A DNA stretch of 64,000 nucleotides from Limnephilus marmoratus (GCA_917880885.1 OU862915.1:36836676-36900675); one strand, 5' to 3'. Counted from the first letter of the stretch, positions 33,831 through 46,165 are shown. The notes: generated by a model from the letters alone, not told the origin. A program made the numbers and translations.

Positions 33831-34000
33831 TTACATATTTAGCTATTTCCTCAGCTTCTGTTTGTAATATATGTAGATATTGACGATATACCAATTTTCA
33901 ATAATATTCCCAACAATATATAATTGTATAATCAGTATAATTTCACTGGAAACATTGCCAATGGAAATATTTGTGATCAAATTTGATCGATATTTAATAT

Positions 34001-34085
34001 ATATTAGTTAATTCCATGTTTGTTGAGGTATATACGATAAGCGGGTATATGTATATACCTCAACGAACATGGAATTAATTAATAT
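34001..34085. ncRNA. Long hairpin resembling a microRNA precursor (candidate)
   Basis: Arms 34004-34035 and 34051-34082 are complementary over 32 bp. The only two departures would be G-U pairs in RNA. The loop is 15 nt (34036-34050), and three further A-T pairs extend the base. Arm words are TTCCATGTTTGTTGAGGTAT and its partner CTCAACGAACATGGAA. Size and shape suit a pre-miRNA or a small palindromic MITE; the sequence cannot tell which. Confidence 0.35.
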
Positions 34086-34137
34086 TTCTGTTCTACTTGT
34101 TTAGTTTAACAATCTTGTTTGGTTGAAATAAATAGAC

Positions 34138-34640
34138 AATTTGGGGGGCGGGTGTGGGTACAACCGCCCGAAAACCATTTATTGGATATGATTTCTGCTA
34201 CAGGTTATTGGATATGATATCTGCTATAGGTCACCGCAAGTGTTCGCTACGTTTTGCTAAGGGTGCCCACTGCCCAGGTTCATGGGGTGAGGTTTGATTC
34301 CGCGCTAAAATTTATCCACCGTAACAGGTTGGATCGGGAGAGACTGGTTGGGGGAACCTTTTGACCTCTCCAGCAGGACTCATTCGGAACATCACCTTGC
34401 ACCGCAGAGGGAGGGATGGATTCAGGTGACCACCAACTGAACTCACGGACCCCCAGATTACTACCCACCCCTCCTGCCTTTTTCCTTCCCAGAAATTCCT
34501 CTCCTTCCTTTCCTAAAAAGACTTTCCACACATCATTCTCAAAGATGACATAGGTCGTGAAGAAGATAATTTCACCCACGGCCTATGTCATCTTTATTCA
34601 TCGGGAAATTATCTTCACGGCCTACCGTGAGGAAAAAAAA
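34138..34640 (+). repeat. SINE family B, longest copy
   Basis: About 500 bp from AATTTGGGGGGCGGGTGTGG to the stem-loop tail and A run. It keeps the internal section lost in the 7.1 kb copy (GTTGGATCGGGAGAGACTGG, TTGCACCGCAGAGGGAGG). The tail hairpin has been rearranged (AGATAATTTC...GAAATTATCTT). Confidence 0.75.
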
Positions 34641-34872
34641 CTTTGTATGAGATTAAAAAAATAAAATATGCAGCCTTACTAATAAAAAAAAACAGCTAAC
34701 GAACGTACTTTTTGCCCTGGAAGTCATGGGGATTGACTTCTAAGCAGAATCTAACAAGAATTTGACTGTTACTTTTTTTTATTTCTTCAAAATTTTAAAC
34801 GTTAAACACTTCATTCACAGATACAATTTTGTCCTACGAACAGAATTTTATATTTAAATATGAAATAATAGC

Positions 34873-34901
34873 TTTATTAAAAATTCTAAACAGTATTTAT
34901 T
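34873..34901 (-). terminator. Poly(A) signals for the exon at 35050-35280
   Basis: Two AATAAA hexamers on the minus strand (34901-34896 and 34878-34873) lie about 150-175 bp after the stop codon of the upstream exon, a normal 3' UTR length. Confidence 0.5.
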
Positions 34902-35049
34902 GGGATACAGAGAAGACAACTGACAGACTGTTGGTGGCGGGAGAGAGCACCATGGAGGCAGGAGATAGCAACAAAGAGGAACCTGGCACAGTGCAGATGA
35001 GAGGAGGAAATATAAATTATATCTATCAAGGAACATAATCCTTGATGTG

Positions 35050-35280
35050 CTATTCTGCATATCCTTGTTCTTGACCGTGAAGAGTTACCGCGGAATAGTA
35101 TGGCTGGGAATATGCGGAATGTTCTGCTCCAGAAGCGGAAGCGTCTCCGAACCAATGACTGGAATCATCTCCCTTGGCGTATGCTTGATGGGATTCAGCA
35201 TAAGCGGCGTTGTAAGAATCCTGTTGTTGTGGGGCCTCTCCCTTCGACAAAGACAAAACGGTGGCCAAAAGACCAAAAGT
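35050..35280 (-). CDS. Terminal exon of a putative secreted protein gene
   Basis: A pyrimidine-rich acceptor ending TTTGTTGCAG precedes 35280. The exon opens in phase 0 with TFGLLATVLSLSKGEAPQQQ, which looks like the end of a signal peptide with a cleavage site near SKG/EAP. It continues with a hydrophilic, Ala/Ser/Tyr/His-rich 60-residue mature part (DSYNAAYAESHQAY, SAYSQPYYSAV) ending at a TAG. Two AATAAA signals follow. The exon carrying the start codon is not identified; it should lie at higher coordinates. I do not recognise the family; small secreted or cuticle-associated protein is an inference. It is the best-supported host coding sequence in the window. Confidence 0.5.
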   Translation of the reverse strand, partial: TFGLLATVLSLSKGEAPQQQDSYNAAYAESHQAYAKGDDSSHWFGDASASGAEHSAYSQPYYSAVTLHGQEQGYAE

Positions 35281-35399
35281 CTGCAACAAATACAATTTAC
35301 GACAAACAAAATGAGACAAAAGAAAACAATTGACTTTTAATCGCGGTTCCCACTGCTCACTCAGAAACAAGTAAAAGCTGTTAATATAATAGATTTGTA

Positions 35400-36726
35400 A
35401 AATTTATTGTTGTTGAAATTAAAGTGAAGAACTGCTTTTTCTTCGTGCGGAACGGCTGAATAAACGGTGAATCGCTATCCACAGGAAAGAAACTTGTGAA
35501 ATTCTTTGGCGGTCCGCACACAGGTAATTTGTCAAAGACCATTCAAGTACCCACCACTGTCCCACCCCGGTATAGGCAACTTATGGTCGCCCCTTCGGAG
35601 TTCTCGCAAGAATCTAATTTTTTTGAATAAATGGCTTTAATGTAACGAATCTAGACCTTCAATGTCCCCTCATACTGTGTTAGGTGGCGGTATGCGGGCG
35701 CGCCTACAGGACTGTACTGTAATGGTCAATCTCTACAATTCTAAAGCCCAAGTAAAGGAGGTGTCAATGCAAAAGCAGTGAGCCTCATGGACAGTCAAAC
35801 AAATTGTTAGTAACATCAACAAAAAAATAAAGTAATCAAAATGACAGCAGCCGTCATGAGTAATTAGCTCATGACAGCGGGAGACATGACCATACGTAAT
35901 CCGGCGGGCGGCACCGAGCACTGTACGTTAAAAAGAAGGAAACAAGTAAAATAACATATATACAGATAAGAACCGGTGTCACCGCAACCTGGCTGCCGGC
36001 AGTCCTCGAGACAGTGAAGGAGGCTGATTGTCCGGCCTCCCCACAACCGGCAGCGTCGTCCTTAAGCCAGCTAGCCGGTGGTGCCTAGATGACAGTAAGT
36101 GGAAAACATGAAAAAGACCCTAGGGAGAGAAGCGTCGGGTCGCCGGAGGCGAGACGGACAGCTTTCGGATGTCGTTCAGCCTTCTCCCCAGCCTCTTCAT
36201 GTCACGGGGTGTGGCGCAGCAAACAGGTGCAGCTCCACCAGTTCTAGAAGACCGGCCATGGTACGTAGGCGGGGACACGGTCCAGGGTCCAATCCCTTAT
36301 ATGGGGAGAAGGACGGTACAAAAACGAACAACGGAGTTCAGTTCTCATAGTACAGCATAACTGAAAAGAAATGTATATGTATAAGCGTAGAAAACAGCAA
36401 AACATAAAAAATAAATAAACAAGAGCGTGTGGGAGTCATCGCTAGGCGTTTAATTGCACTAAATAACGAAAAATAAATCATAAGCATGTAAAGTAAAGAA
36501 AACATAAAATAAACATGAGCGTTGAATAACGCAGGGCCTGTGTAATCCAGAAAAAATAAACATAAAAATGTAAAAGCATAAAAAACATAAAATGTAAATG
36601 CAAACAATAAACATAAAAATGAAAAAAATATATAAGACTCTACATCCTGGGCAGAGTTTGTAAAAGAATAGAAGCAACAAAAGTCAGTGGTGAGTCAGGA
36701 ACAAGTACACCTGGTGTCAAAATCTA
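35400..36726. other. Non-coding; probable LINE 3' UTR and A-rich tract
   Basis: The G+C-richer part at 35870-36310 lies just downstream of the minus-strand R1-type ORF2 and may include its 3' UTR. 36340-36640 is rich in AACATAAA words. The end of the LINE is not recognisable. Confidence 0.35.
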
Positions 36727-39700
36727 CTAATCAGCGACTCTAAGCTCAGGCCATCTCTCAACCCAGATCCTTGTAAAGTTCCTCAGGCACTCGAAATTCG
36801 TCTTGTTCGAAACCAGATCAGTGTTCCACACTGGTCTGATTGGTACGTCCAAACCATCGAGCATTTCCTCTCTTGCGTCCGTCATTATCTCACACTGCCA
36901 CAGAATGTGCTCCGCCGACTGGTTCGTGCACCCGCAGGCGCAGTTGGGGTGAGGGGACAGGGAGAGGGCGTGAAGTCTCCCCCTGAATTCCCCGTGGCCG
37001 GATAGAAGCTGGGTGATGTGGTGGTCCAACTTGAGAAAGACCCCTTCCATCCTGACTTTAACTGATGGGAAGAAGGAGAAAGTCCATCTTCCCTTATTCG
37101 TTCTATCCCAACGGACCTGCCACTCTTGGAGCGACAGATCCCTCATTTGATGAAGCAGCCCAGGGAGAGTCCCCGGCCCGCCCGGTGTCAGAACAACGCC
37201 TAGGTGAGTGGCCGGGGTTCCTCTGGTTAATTTCTGCTTAGTGAGCACTTCCCTGATTTCCAGCCAAAACTGGTAAAGCGTCCGAAGCAACGGTTCTATA
37301 CGCACCAGAGAGTGCCAGCAAGGGGGTTCGTTGGCCTCGCCTGAGAGCTAAGAGAATCAGTGAATTGTCCAGGCGGTGCTCCCACACAGAGGCGGCATAC
37401 GAGACTTGCGCCACGTACACGCACCTATATAGCGTTCGCAGAGCCGGATTACGCAATCCCCACTCAGCTGTGGAGAGTCTCCTCAGCTTCAAGAAGAGAG
37501 CCTGGGCCTTGCTGGATACTTCTTTGACGTGAGCCAGAAAAGAGGACGATCGATCTAGAGTAACTCCTAAATATTTCACTGTTTCAAAAAAGCAGATGTT
37601 AGAATCTCCCATTCTGATGGTAGGATTTCTTGCTCTACTGAGAGAGCCCTTCATCAGGAGGCCCTTGGTCTTGTGGGGAGCGAAGGTCATCTTGTTTCTT
37701 TCACCCCAGTCCAGGAACATCTGCAAACCTTCACTGCCTTTACTCTCCACTTCCTTTCTGCTGTCCCCAGCGACCAGATACAACTTATCATCAGCGTAGT
37801 CGACAGCGATACATCCTTCAGACAAGGGTAACCTGGAGGAGTCGTCAAAGGAGATGTTCCACAAGTCGGGTCCAAGGATGGAGCCCTGCGGGCATCCCAT
37901 GTCGGCTTCCCTCTGGATACAAAACTCACCGAAACTGATCGTAATCGTACGATCAGAAAGGTAGTCATCGATGGCTTGGAACAGTAAGTTGGAACACCGC
38001 CTGTTTTTCACCTTTGTACGTATCATTGCCCACCAGGCGTGATCGAAGGCACCAGTGATATCGAGGAATATTGCAACTACATACCTCTTTGGGCAAGCCT
38101 TCACCCATTCAAGCGCATACGACAGGGCGTGCACCGTGGATTTCCCGGGGACGAAACTGAACTGGAGGTCACTGGCCGGGGACAAGGTTTGACGGAGCCG
38201 CTCCCTCGGTAATTTCTCCAGGATCTTGCCTAAAACGGGAAGCAGCGTTATCGGCCGGTAGGCCTTGATGTCGGTGAGTGGTTTATCGTTCCCCTTAGGT
38301 ATAATCTGGAGCACGCCACGCTTCCACTCAGAGGGGAAAACTCCCCTCCTCAAGCACGTGTCCATCACCTGGAAGAGCTCCTCCTTGGCGTGGACCCAAA
38401 CTTGCTTCGCTATTACGCCATTGAGCCTGTCATGCCCTGGTGCCTTCTTAGGACCCAAACCCTTAATTATCACATCAATTTCTGCCTTAGTGACTCTAAT
38501 GAAGTTATCCTCTTGGGCGAGGACTCTAGGTGGCAGCCGTGACAGATTTCTTATCTGTTTATGGTGGTCACTTTCCCCAATTACTGATTCTACAGGAACT
38601 AACTCACCCAATAGTGTTTCGAGTGTGGAGGCCACATCCACTGTCTCAGCGTTCCTCCCATCTGTTATCCCAATTACTGTTGACAAATATCGGTCAGAAC
38701 CTTTCCCGGATTTTTCAATCGCGCTGTGGATTTCCCACGGGTTGGCGTTACCCACGTTTTTAACCCAATTATGCCAAGCAGCTCGTTTCGCTAGGAGAAC
38801 AGCCCGTTTGAAGGCCGACCTGGCAGATCTGAGGCCCGCTTGAAGTGCAACCGTCTCCTCCTCCGTACAGCCGCCACTCCTGGACAGCCCCAGCGCCCTG
38901 TAGGCCCTCTTGTAGGCCCCCTTCAGCGAAGTCAGCTCAGGTGACCACCACGGCGTTCTAATACTCGTCTTCGGGTTTGATCTTCCCAAAGACGAGTTGG
39001 CAGCAGATACGACCGCCCTATTGAAAAAATTCCCCAAATTATCCGGATCAGTAGCTGCTACGTGGTGAAAATCCCTTAGCGTATCTCGTAGCGCTTCCCC
39101 AAAGTTATCCCAGTTCGCCCTAGTGGTGTTGAAGTTCCAGGAGGATCTTGGAGCTTCAGTTTTATTTACACCAACCGTAAAAGTGATTAACCTATGATCC
39201 GAATTTATTGCGCACTCATGGACTGTCCACTTTGATATCCTGGTCGCAACAGATCCAGAGCAAAGAATTAGATCAATGTTGCTCTCACCATGTATGTTCG
39301 AAAAGGTACAAAAAGAACTCTGTTCATTAATAATGCTAAGACCTTGCGCGGCAATCAGGTCCTCAACGGCGTCTGAACGTTCCGTCCTACGATCACTAGT
39401 ATCGAACCATAATGGTGAGCGTGCGTTAAAGTCACCTCCGATAACTATGTTACGGCCTTTAAGCGCGTTGAGCGCGCGCGTCAGACTCAGGATGTGGGGT
39501 CCAACCGGGTTCCCAAATTTAAAGTAAACTGAGATCAAGAAGATCTCAGTATCGCCAAATCTAATACATACACAGGTTTGGTACTCATCAGAAAAACCAG
39601 CCAGAAGGAGGGGACTGATCAAGGAGGTGTTGATCAGGACTCCCGCCCCTGGAGAGCGGCCAACTTCGAGTACCGCACCCAGAAAATTAATTGGGGTCTT

Positions 39701-39898
39701 ACCTTCCCAGGTGTACTGTTCCTGAATGAGCAAAATGTCAATGTTGAGGTCAGACATGACCCTCAGCACCTCCAGCGTGGCCATCCGGGATCTCTGGAGG
39801 TTAATCTGACCTAGGGAGAGGGGATAAAGACCAGTTGTCAAGGGCGACGCGGTGACTAGCAGTGCTGGAGGCCGCGGCCGTCGCGTTACAGTTGCCAT
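36727..39898 (-). pseudogene. R1-clade LINE ORF2 (endonuclease, reverse transcriptase), one frameshift
   Basis: An 886-codon frame starts at 39898. The apurinic-like endonuclease has QINLQRS at residue 31, IQE at 58, GGDFNA at 154-159 and NSDHR at 232. The reverse transcriptase has FVPGKST at 582, DITGAFD at 613 with its Asp, GCPQGSILGP at 668, and the catalytic YADD at 701-704. The frame shifts near 37255, where one base should be removed. It then continues in the overlapping minus frame (REVLTKQKLTRGTP...) to a stop at 36727, including a C-terminal Cys/His cluster, NCACGC...EHILWQCE. Layout and motifs suit the R1 clade. It lies outside 28S rDNA here. With just one visible lesion it is a fairly recent insertion. 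Confidence 0.8.
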
Positions 39899-40080
39899 GT
39901 TGACAGGTTGTCATGGTAGCACCTCACTACCTATGCAGGTTTTCGAGTAATTGGCGATATGTCGTGATAAATTGAGTTGTGCCGTGAATTGTTGCCACCC
40001 AGTTTTCGGTTTCTCCATTAGCAATGGCCCTAAGTCTGAGGACATAGTTTAACAATTTCTTTAGAGAAGGCACTGCCTAG
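39899..40080 (-). pseudogene. Remnant of ORF1 C terminus upstream of the R1-type ORF2
   Basis: An open minus frame from about 40080 to two stops at about 39930 encodes a Leu-rich end, VPSLKKLLNYVLRLRAIANG followed by more charged residues. It sits 30-odd bp before the ORF2 ATG, where the ORF1 of an R1 element normally ends. No zinc knuckles are left, so the element is 5'-truncated. The assignment rests on position. Confidence 0.35.
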
Positions 40081-40276
40081 GTGGTAACTAGTTTTGACAA
40101 GGTCTTGATGTATTCGCATCCATTATTTTTTGTGTTATTGTAGATATATCATTTGTGCATATTATAAATATCATATGGACAAACTAAAATATACCTTAGG
40201 TATATGGATTTTTTGGGTTAATTTTTTGTATATATTATTTTCTTTTATCTAATATATTATGAATAATATATTTTTT

Positions 40277-40790
40277 ATTAACTCAACGCGGGAGGGCCTG
40301 AGGATAATAATTTCCCTCATGGCCTATGTCATCTGAGATGCTTTGTGGAGGGTCTTTTTTGTGGAGAGAAAGGAATGAAGATTGGTCTTAAATTCGTTGT
40401 AGGAAACACAGAGGCCCTCAAACCTTTCCACAACCGAGCTGTTAAACTCACGAACGAGTTAAAGAATCGACCAGTTCTCATGTGACAAATTTCAACCGTG
40501 TGCATATGTTGGGCGCGCGTTTGGTGTGTTTCCCGACTATACACCGATGCCGAGGGGATCAATACGATAGTTCCTCGGAGCATCTTTCATTAAAATCCCG
40601 GTAGAACAAGGATAGCATTCCCACCCGACGCTTGTGCTCTAAAGATTGCAGTCCGTTTGTTAAGATGGGAGAATCCAAACGGACCGCCCGAGAGTTTTTC
40701 AGGTATTTTGGGGCTCCAAATTCAACCGTGGGGCGCACTTGCGATTTGTACAGGATTAGAAGTTATGCTGAAGTGCGGGAGGAACACAAA
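40277..40790 (-). pseudogene. LINE 3' end (LB family), truncated
   Basis: The minus strand encodes the end of a jockey/CR1-like ORF2 (SRETHQTRAQHMHTVEICHM, RTGRFFNSF, TARLW). The tail has GTGGAGGGTC and a GGGCCTGAGG...CCTCATGGCC stem. It is the same family as the copy at 62.5 kb; frames are broken and only about 500 bp remain. Confidence 0.75.
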
Positions 40791-42002
40791 AGTATTGAGA
40801 TGATAACGTTTTTTTATCTCGTTCTAACGATTGCACGTTGCTTTGCTAATTCCGGAATCTGATGCATGTTGAGGGCATAAGTCGTATAATGGGGTAGAAA
40901 AGGGTATAATAACCCAAAAATTAATTATCATAATTCTTTTGGCCATGAAAATCTTCAATCACGTTAAAACTGATATTTACTTGTTTTTTTCTAAAGTAAT
41001 AATACCGATCATATTTACAGTTTAGAATTATGAAAAAATCGCTCTTCTTTATTAATAATTTTATTGTCCTGTAAAACAGTTATCGTTAAATACTCGTAGT
41101 TAAGGCGTTACTAAAAAACGTGTTTTAAATTTTACACAACTAATGAACAACTATTTACGTACATTATCGGTTGGTATTTTGGCCTCATATCCAAATTTAA
41201 GTTTTGTATCAAAAAGACCGCGCAGCCGTTCCCCTCACAATGAGACGTGTATTTTTCTAAGCAGATATTAAATAACATTAGAAACATTTTTATGGTGGCA
41301 ATAGATAAATAAATTTTGTGGTACAATGACATCAAGACCAAACACCGGAAACATAAACAAACAAAAACAAACAAACAACAAAAACATTAAAAAAATATGT
41401 AAATTAATTAAAATTCATTTTGTTCAAAACCAAGATTAGGCAATTAAACAATTATTACTCTTAGTTTTTAATTGAAATTTGTACATCAATACAATGTGTT
41501 ATATATTTCAACTGCAAAAAATTAAAGCACTGGCCGAAAATTCCTGCGAATCTTTTAATGCATTTAGCATATTTTAATAAAATTTACAATATTTTTACAT
41601 ACGGATTAGTTTAAAATTCCTGCGAATCTTTTAGTGCATTTAGCATATTTTAATAAAATTTACAATATTTTTACGTACGATTAGTTTCATGTTGTCAAAG
41701 CTTGTGTTTGTTTAATCAGAATTTAAGTCACTTGCTACAGACTGTATGTTACCAAGAGCAATGGAGAAGTAACTAACTGCCTTGGAGGGACTGTTGTTGG
41801 TGCAATTGTCACCAACGCTTTTATAGCTCCATGAACGTTCTTTACGCCGAAATCTATTTTCTTTCAAATCTGTATAATTAAACAGTGAAATTTAGGCTAA
41901 TCAATAAAACACCAAAATTTCCAAACTTCTAAATTTTGCGAGACGTAACTTTTACAAAAATCAGATTCAAAACTGTTATAACAACCCGAAATTATTTGGG
42001 AA
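40791..42002. other. Non-coding; tandem duplication at 41539-41690
   Basis: No gene. A 76-bp unit starting AATTCCTGCGAATCTTTTA is present twice in tandem (41539 and 41615) with few differences. Confidence 0.6.
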
Positions 42003-42660
42003 ATTATTAAGGAAATGACATACAAAGTAGTTATGAAAAGTAGTTATAATTCCGAACTAGTTACGCCAAATCAAAAATTGAACATGAAAGAAAAACCAAA
42101 GGAAACCGTTAAATTTTTGAACGAATATTTCTCCAACATGGGTTCTAATTTAGCTAAAAAAATCATTACACCTCCTTGTGCCGAAAATGAGAATAATATC
42201 ACACTCCTAAAAATGTCACCATTAAATTAAATACATTTCCGGCAGATGACATGAAAATTATAGATTCAACTCGCACTTCCAAAACAGATGGCATTTTAAT
42301 GAGAATAATGAAATCAATCAGATGAACTTCTCCAACCATTTTTCCGCCTTGTGAACAGATGTAGCTTGGATGGTATATTTGCTGCAACGCTGAAAATAGG
42401 TTCTGTTATACATTTAAAACCTTCGGTAAAGCAGATAAAAGTAACTACAGACCAATAAGAGAATTGAACAGTCTTTCAAAAGAGAGACCGTTCAGGTAGT
42501 AATATCTAGAGAAAGTTATTCTTAAACGTACGAGAACGTAGGTCCGTACCTCCATATAAATTAGACTTTGGAATAAATATGGGAACTTCCGATGCGATCG
42601 CCTCTATTGTAAACAGTGTAAAATGTAGTCTCGATAACGGTAGTAAGTGTACGTAAGTAA
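42003..42660 (+). pseudogene. LINE ORF2 fragment C1 (jockey/CR1-like), heavily decayed
   Basis: Frames on the plus strand give KETVKFLNEYFSNMGSNLAK, then KSNYRPI (reverse transcriptase motif), then FGINMGTSDAIASIVNSVKC just before motif A would begin. Several stops and shifts separate these. It ends where fragment C2 starts. Confidence 0.6.
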
Positions 42661-42694
42661 CGGGTAAGATCTAAGTAAGTGTACGTAAGTAACG

Positions 42695-44570
42695 AATAAG
42701 ATTTATTATAGGAGACATTAATATTGATATATCGGATGATTTTGAAAACAATAGTAACAAGGAAAAAAACTGAATATATTAACACATTATCTTAACTCGA
42801 TTTCAAACCATGTATTAAAAATATACGAGTGAATATTTTGGGCAAAGGCCATCATGCATTGACCATATTTGGTGTAATACAAAGAAACTGAAAAAATAAA
42901 ATCAATTGTTTGGAAAAATAATATTACTGATCATCACACATGCATTGTAGCCATCAAAACTGGCAAAATAAATGAAAATAATAATTCGTGCAATAATTTA
43001 CCTAAAACTATTATTAATTATGAAAAACTAAAACAAAACCTTTACATTGAAAATTGGGAAACTGTTCTATCCTCAATAAAACCGATATATGTTCACTGAA
43101 TTTTGAATTAATCTTGAATAAACATATCAAATTTTCCTCTTCCATTATAACATGCTCCCCAAAAACTAAATTCAAAAAATTAAAACCTTGGATCACTCAA
43201 GGAATTATAATTTCAATTAGACATAAAGAAAAGATTTATAAGGAATTTAAAAAGTCCCCAGAATACTATAAACTATAGGGATATTTAAAAAATTCAGAAA
43301 TGAACTATGCTATATTATCCGGAAAACCAACGAAAATTTCTATAAAGAAAAAATCAATATTGCAGGCACCAACAACAAAAACATATGGCAAACTGTCAGT
43401 GAAATTATCAATAAAAACCCGAAAAAATCTAATATAAATAAAATCACAGATATTATTATTATCACAAAATTTACACGGATCCAAAGAAATATGCAAATAT
43501 CTTTAACAATTAATTTGGGTCAGTTAGTGAAAAATTAGCACTTAAAATAAAAAAATGAAATTAAACAGGCTATTAATGAATTTAAAGGTAATTCTTCCCC
43601 TGGTTATGACAATATTTCTGCAGAAATACTTTTAAAAAATTCTTATTTACTTTGCAAACCATTGGCACACATCATAATACGAGCTTCGAAAATGGTAACT
43701 TTCCTTTAAATTACAAAAAAACTATTATTACGCCCATTTTCAAATCTGGTGACCCCACTCTAACCAATTTCTCTTACCTCAAATATAGCAAAAATATTTG
43801 AAAAAATTGTTAAAAAACAGATGTTTAAATTTCTAAAAGAAAATAATATATTAAGTGCACATCATTATGGTTTCAGAGAAAACTTGAGCACTCGAGATGC
43901 TATCGTAGATTTAACAACTGAAATATATAAATATTTAGATAATAAAAAAAATGCATTGGAATATTTGTTGACTTAAGAAAAGCATTTGACAGTGTATCAC
44001 ATTCTAATCTTATCTCTAAACTAACGAAAATTGGTATAACCAATAATGCCTTAACATGGATTAAAAATTAACTACTTCATAAAGAGCAATTTGTCAAGTT
44101 AAATGGTTTTCTCAGTGATTCACAGACCGGTAATTTTGGAATCCCTCAAGGGACGGTACTAGGACCAATTCTTTTTATCATTTATGTGAATGATATTTTT
44201 AAACTCACCATTAAGTCAAAAATAATATCATATGCTGACGACACAGCGATTTTAAACTGGAGTGAAACTCAGAAAACGGCTGAACTAGATATCAATTTAA
44301 TAAAAAATTGGTTTGATCAAAATGGTTTTAGCAGAAGGGTTAAGAAAATTAATTTACGTTTTTATTAGAATACGAAACATATTAAATATTGGATTATTAA
44401 GAACCATCTATTTTTCCCTATTTCAATCAGTATTATTACAATATGGAATTGTTGGCTGGAATGGTGCTTTCAAAACTTCTCTTTTGCCTTTAGAAATTAT
44501 CCAAAGATTATTAATAAAAATAATTCTAAAAAAGCCATATGACTACCCTACCATCAAATTATTTTAAGAA
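42695..44570 (+). pseudogene. LINE ORF2 fragment C2 (jockey/CR1-like), decayed
   Basis: Across three frames it encodes the end of the endonuclease (GDINIDISDDF, TDHHTCIVAIKT), a linker (KLKPWITQGIIISIRHKEKI), and reverse transcriptase motifs (SPGYDNISAEIL, HHYGFRENLSTRDAI, DLRKAFDSVSHSNL, GIPQGTVLGPILF, ISYADDTAIL). The C terminus ends at LEIIQRLLIKIIL. The order is normal but there are at least five frameshifts or stops. Confidence 0.7.
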
Positions 44571-44574
44571 TTTA

Positions 44575-44985
44575 AAGTCCACTTTGTAAAACACCACTTT
44601 TTATTGGAATTAATATTTAACAGCCAACTTTCGCTTAGCTCAAGCTTCATCAGGGCTTTTTATATCAACTAAAGTAAATTAGATACAGACACATATATAA
44701 AAGAAAATTAAGAGAATTAGAGGAAGAGATAGCAATATAATAGGCGACACCCTATTGGTGCAAATAGAAAAGAGGGAGACAGAAATAATAATTACAGTTT
44801 GGGTAAGCAACGGGGGGAGGGAAAGGGAGGGAACTGTTTCAGAAGAGGTTAACGGAATAAATTAAAAATGGGACTATCAGATAAATTGATTTGGTTATTA
44901 ATAATGTTTGATTTATTATTAACGGCTTTTTTGATTTCGAGGGCTTCTAGATTGTTAAACCTAATTCCAATTCCATTTTTATGTA
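44575..44985 (-). mobile_element. Penelope-like element 3' end
   Basis: The minus strand encodes a short C-terminal segment, FNNLEALEIKKAVNNKSNII then NNQINLSDSPIFNLF, like the end of the GIY-YIG endonuclease part of Penelope-like elements (from memory). Beyond it come CCCTGATGAAGCTTGAGC and GCGAAAGTTGGCTGTTAA, the characteristic end wording. No catalytic domain is left. Confidence 0.45.
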
Positions 44986-45065
44986 ATATTTTATTACTAT
45001 GTAATATTTTTTTATGTAATATTTTACTACTATGTAATACTTTTTATGTAATATTTTACTACTAA
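44985..45065 (+). repeat. A+T-rich tandem repeat (TATGTAATATTTTACTAC)
   Basis: Five imperfect units of TATGTAATATTTTACTAC type. Confidence 0.75.
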
Positions 45066-45479
45066 AATCTAGATATGCAAAATTTTTAAATGTTAATACC
45101 TAGTCAGTATTCTATTAAGTATTTAATCATTTAATTAATCTTACTGACGAACCAATGATATTATGTTTTATTTCAGCTGAATATTTAAAAAAAAATTGGT
45201 CTTTTTTTAATATCCTTTTTTCTGACCCACACTGTTGACTACGATTTTGAATATTTGTAACAATGCGCACATTAAAGCATTGTATTATGCCTACCTGGAC
45301 TAGAATCATTTGATGAATACTAATGACTTAATGACTAAAACCATTAACAATATTATTATTTACAACGTATTATTATTACGATAATATAAGTATCTTCCTA
45401 TCTAGAAAATACAAGCACATTTTATTGGTCTAAAATTGCCGGATAGTTACAGTGCATAGTGGTGGTACATACAGAAATA

Positions 45480-46165
45480 CCATTACTTTTTTTATTTTTT
45501 TTATTGTGTATTTTATTTAGATATAAAATTTGACATCTTATATCTAATGTTTTCTTTTCTATGACTACTACAATATTATTTACTTACTACCTACTGACTA
45601 AAATTTGGACTTTACAACATTAAGACATAATCCACGAAAAACTGCAAGACTTTTAGCCTCCTTAACATTTACAAGGAGTTCATTGAACATTTTAAAACCT
45701 TTATAATAAATATTATTTTGTGTTCCCGATAAATTTGTTTTAGGAAGCCTAAAATCGTTGCAGTTTCTCGTAGGATAACAATGAACTGTACTGTTGATTC
45801 TAACATTATTCAACATATAATCAGGTAACATTTTATTTTTTAACTTATAAATAAAAACTAGGGTATTGAAAACTCATCTTTGCCACACACTTAAAATATT
45901 GAGTTGGCGTTGCATGGTTTTTATCCTGGTATACCTGCTACAGCACAATATAGATCTCATGCCTCTGTTCTGTATTATTTCCATTCTTTTAATTTGTGTT
46001 TTATTGCTCAGAAAGATTACACTTGAGCAATAATTCAAATGGGATGCTACAGTTGTGTTATAGACCAATTTCCTAGTTTTAATGTCTAATTTTCCTTTTA
46101 TCCTACTTAAGAAATTAATCTTTTTGGCAATTTTTTTAGTTAGCATTTCAAAGTGTACCTGATAA
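45480..46165 (-). pseudogene. LINE ORF2 C-terminal fragment with 3' UTR
   Basis: The minus frame from about 46165 encodes AKKINFLSRIKGKLDIKTRK, NTTVASHLNYCSSVIFLSNK and IIQNRGMRSIL, with one in-frame TGA at 45874-45876. It then continues with KMLPDYMLNNVRINS to a stop at 45598. This is the thumb/C-terminal region of a CR1/jockey-like reverse transcriptase. A short A+T-rich UTR with AATAAA follows. It is 5'-truncated. Confidence 0.7.

Noticed and set aside
38265..39814. Plus-strand frames inside the R1-type ORF2
   Set aside because: Antisense shadows; the minus-strand frame carries all catalytic motifs.
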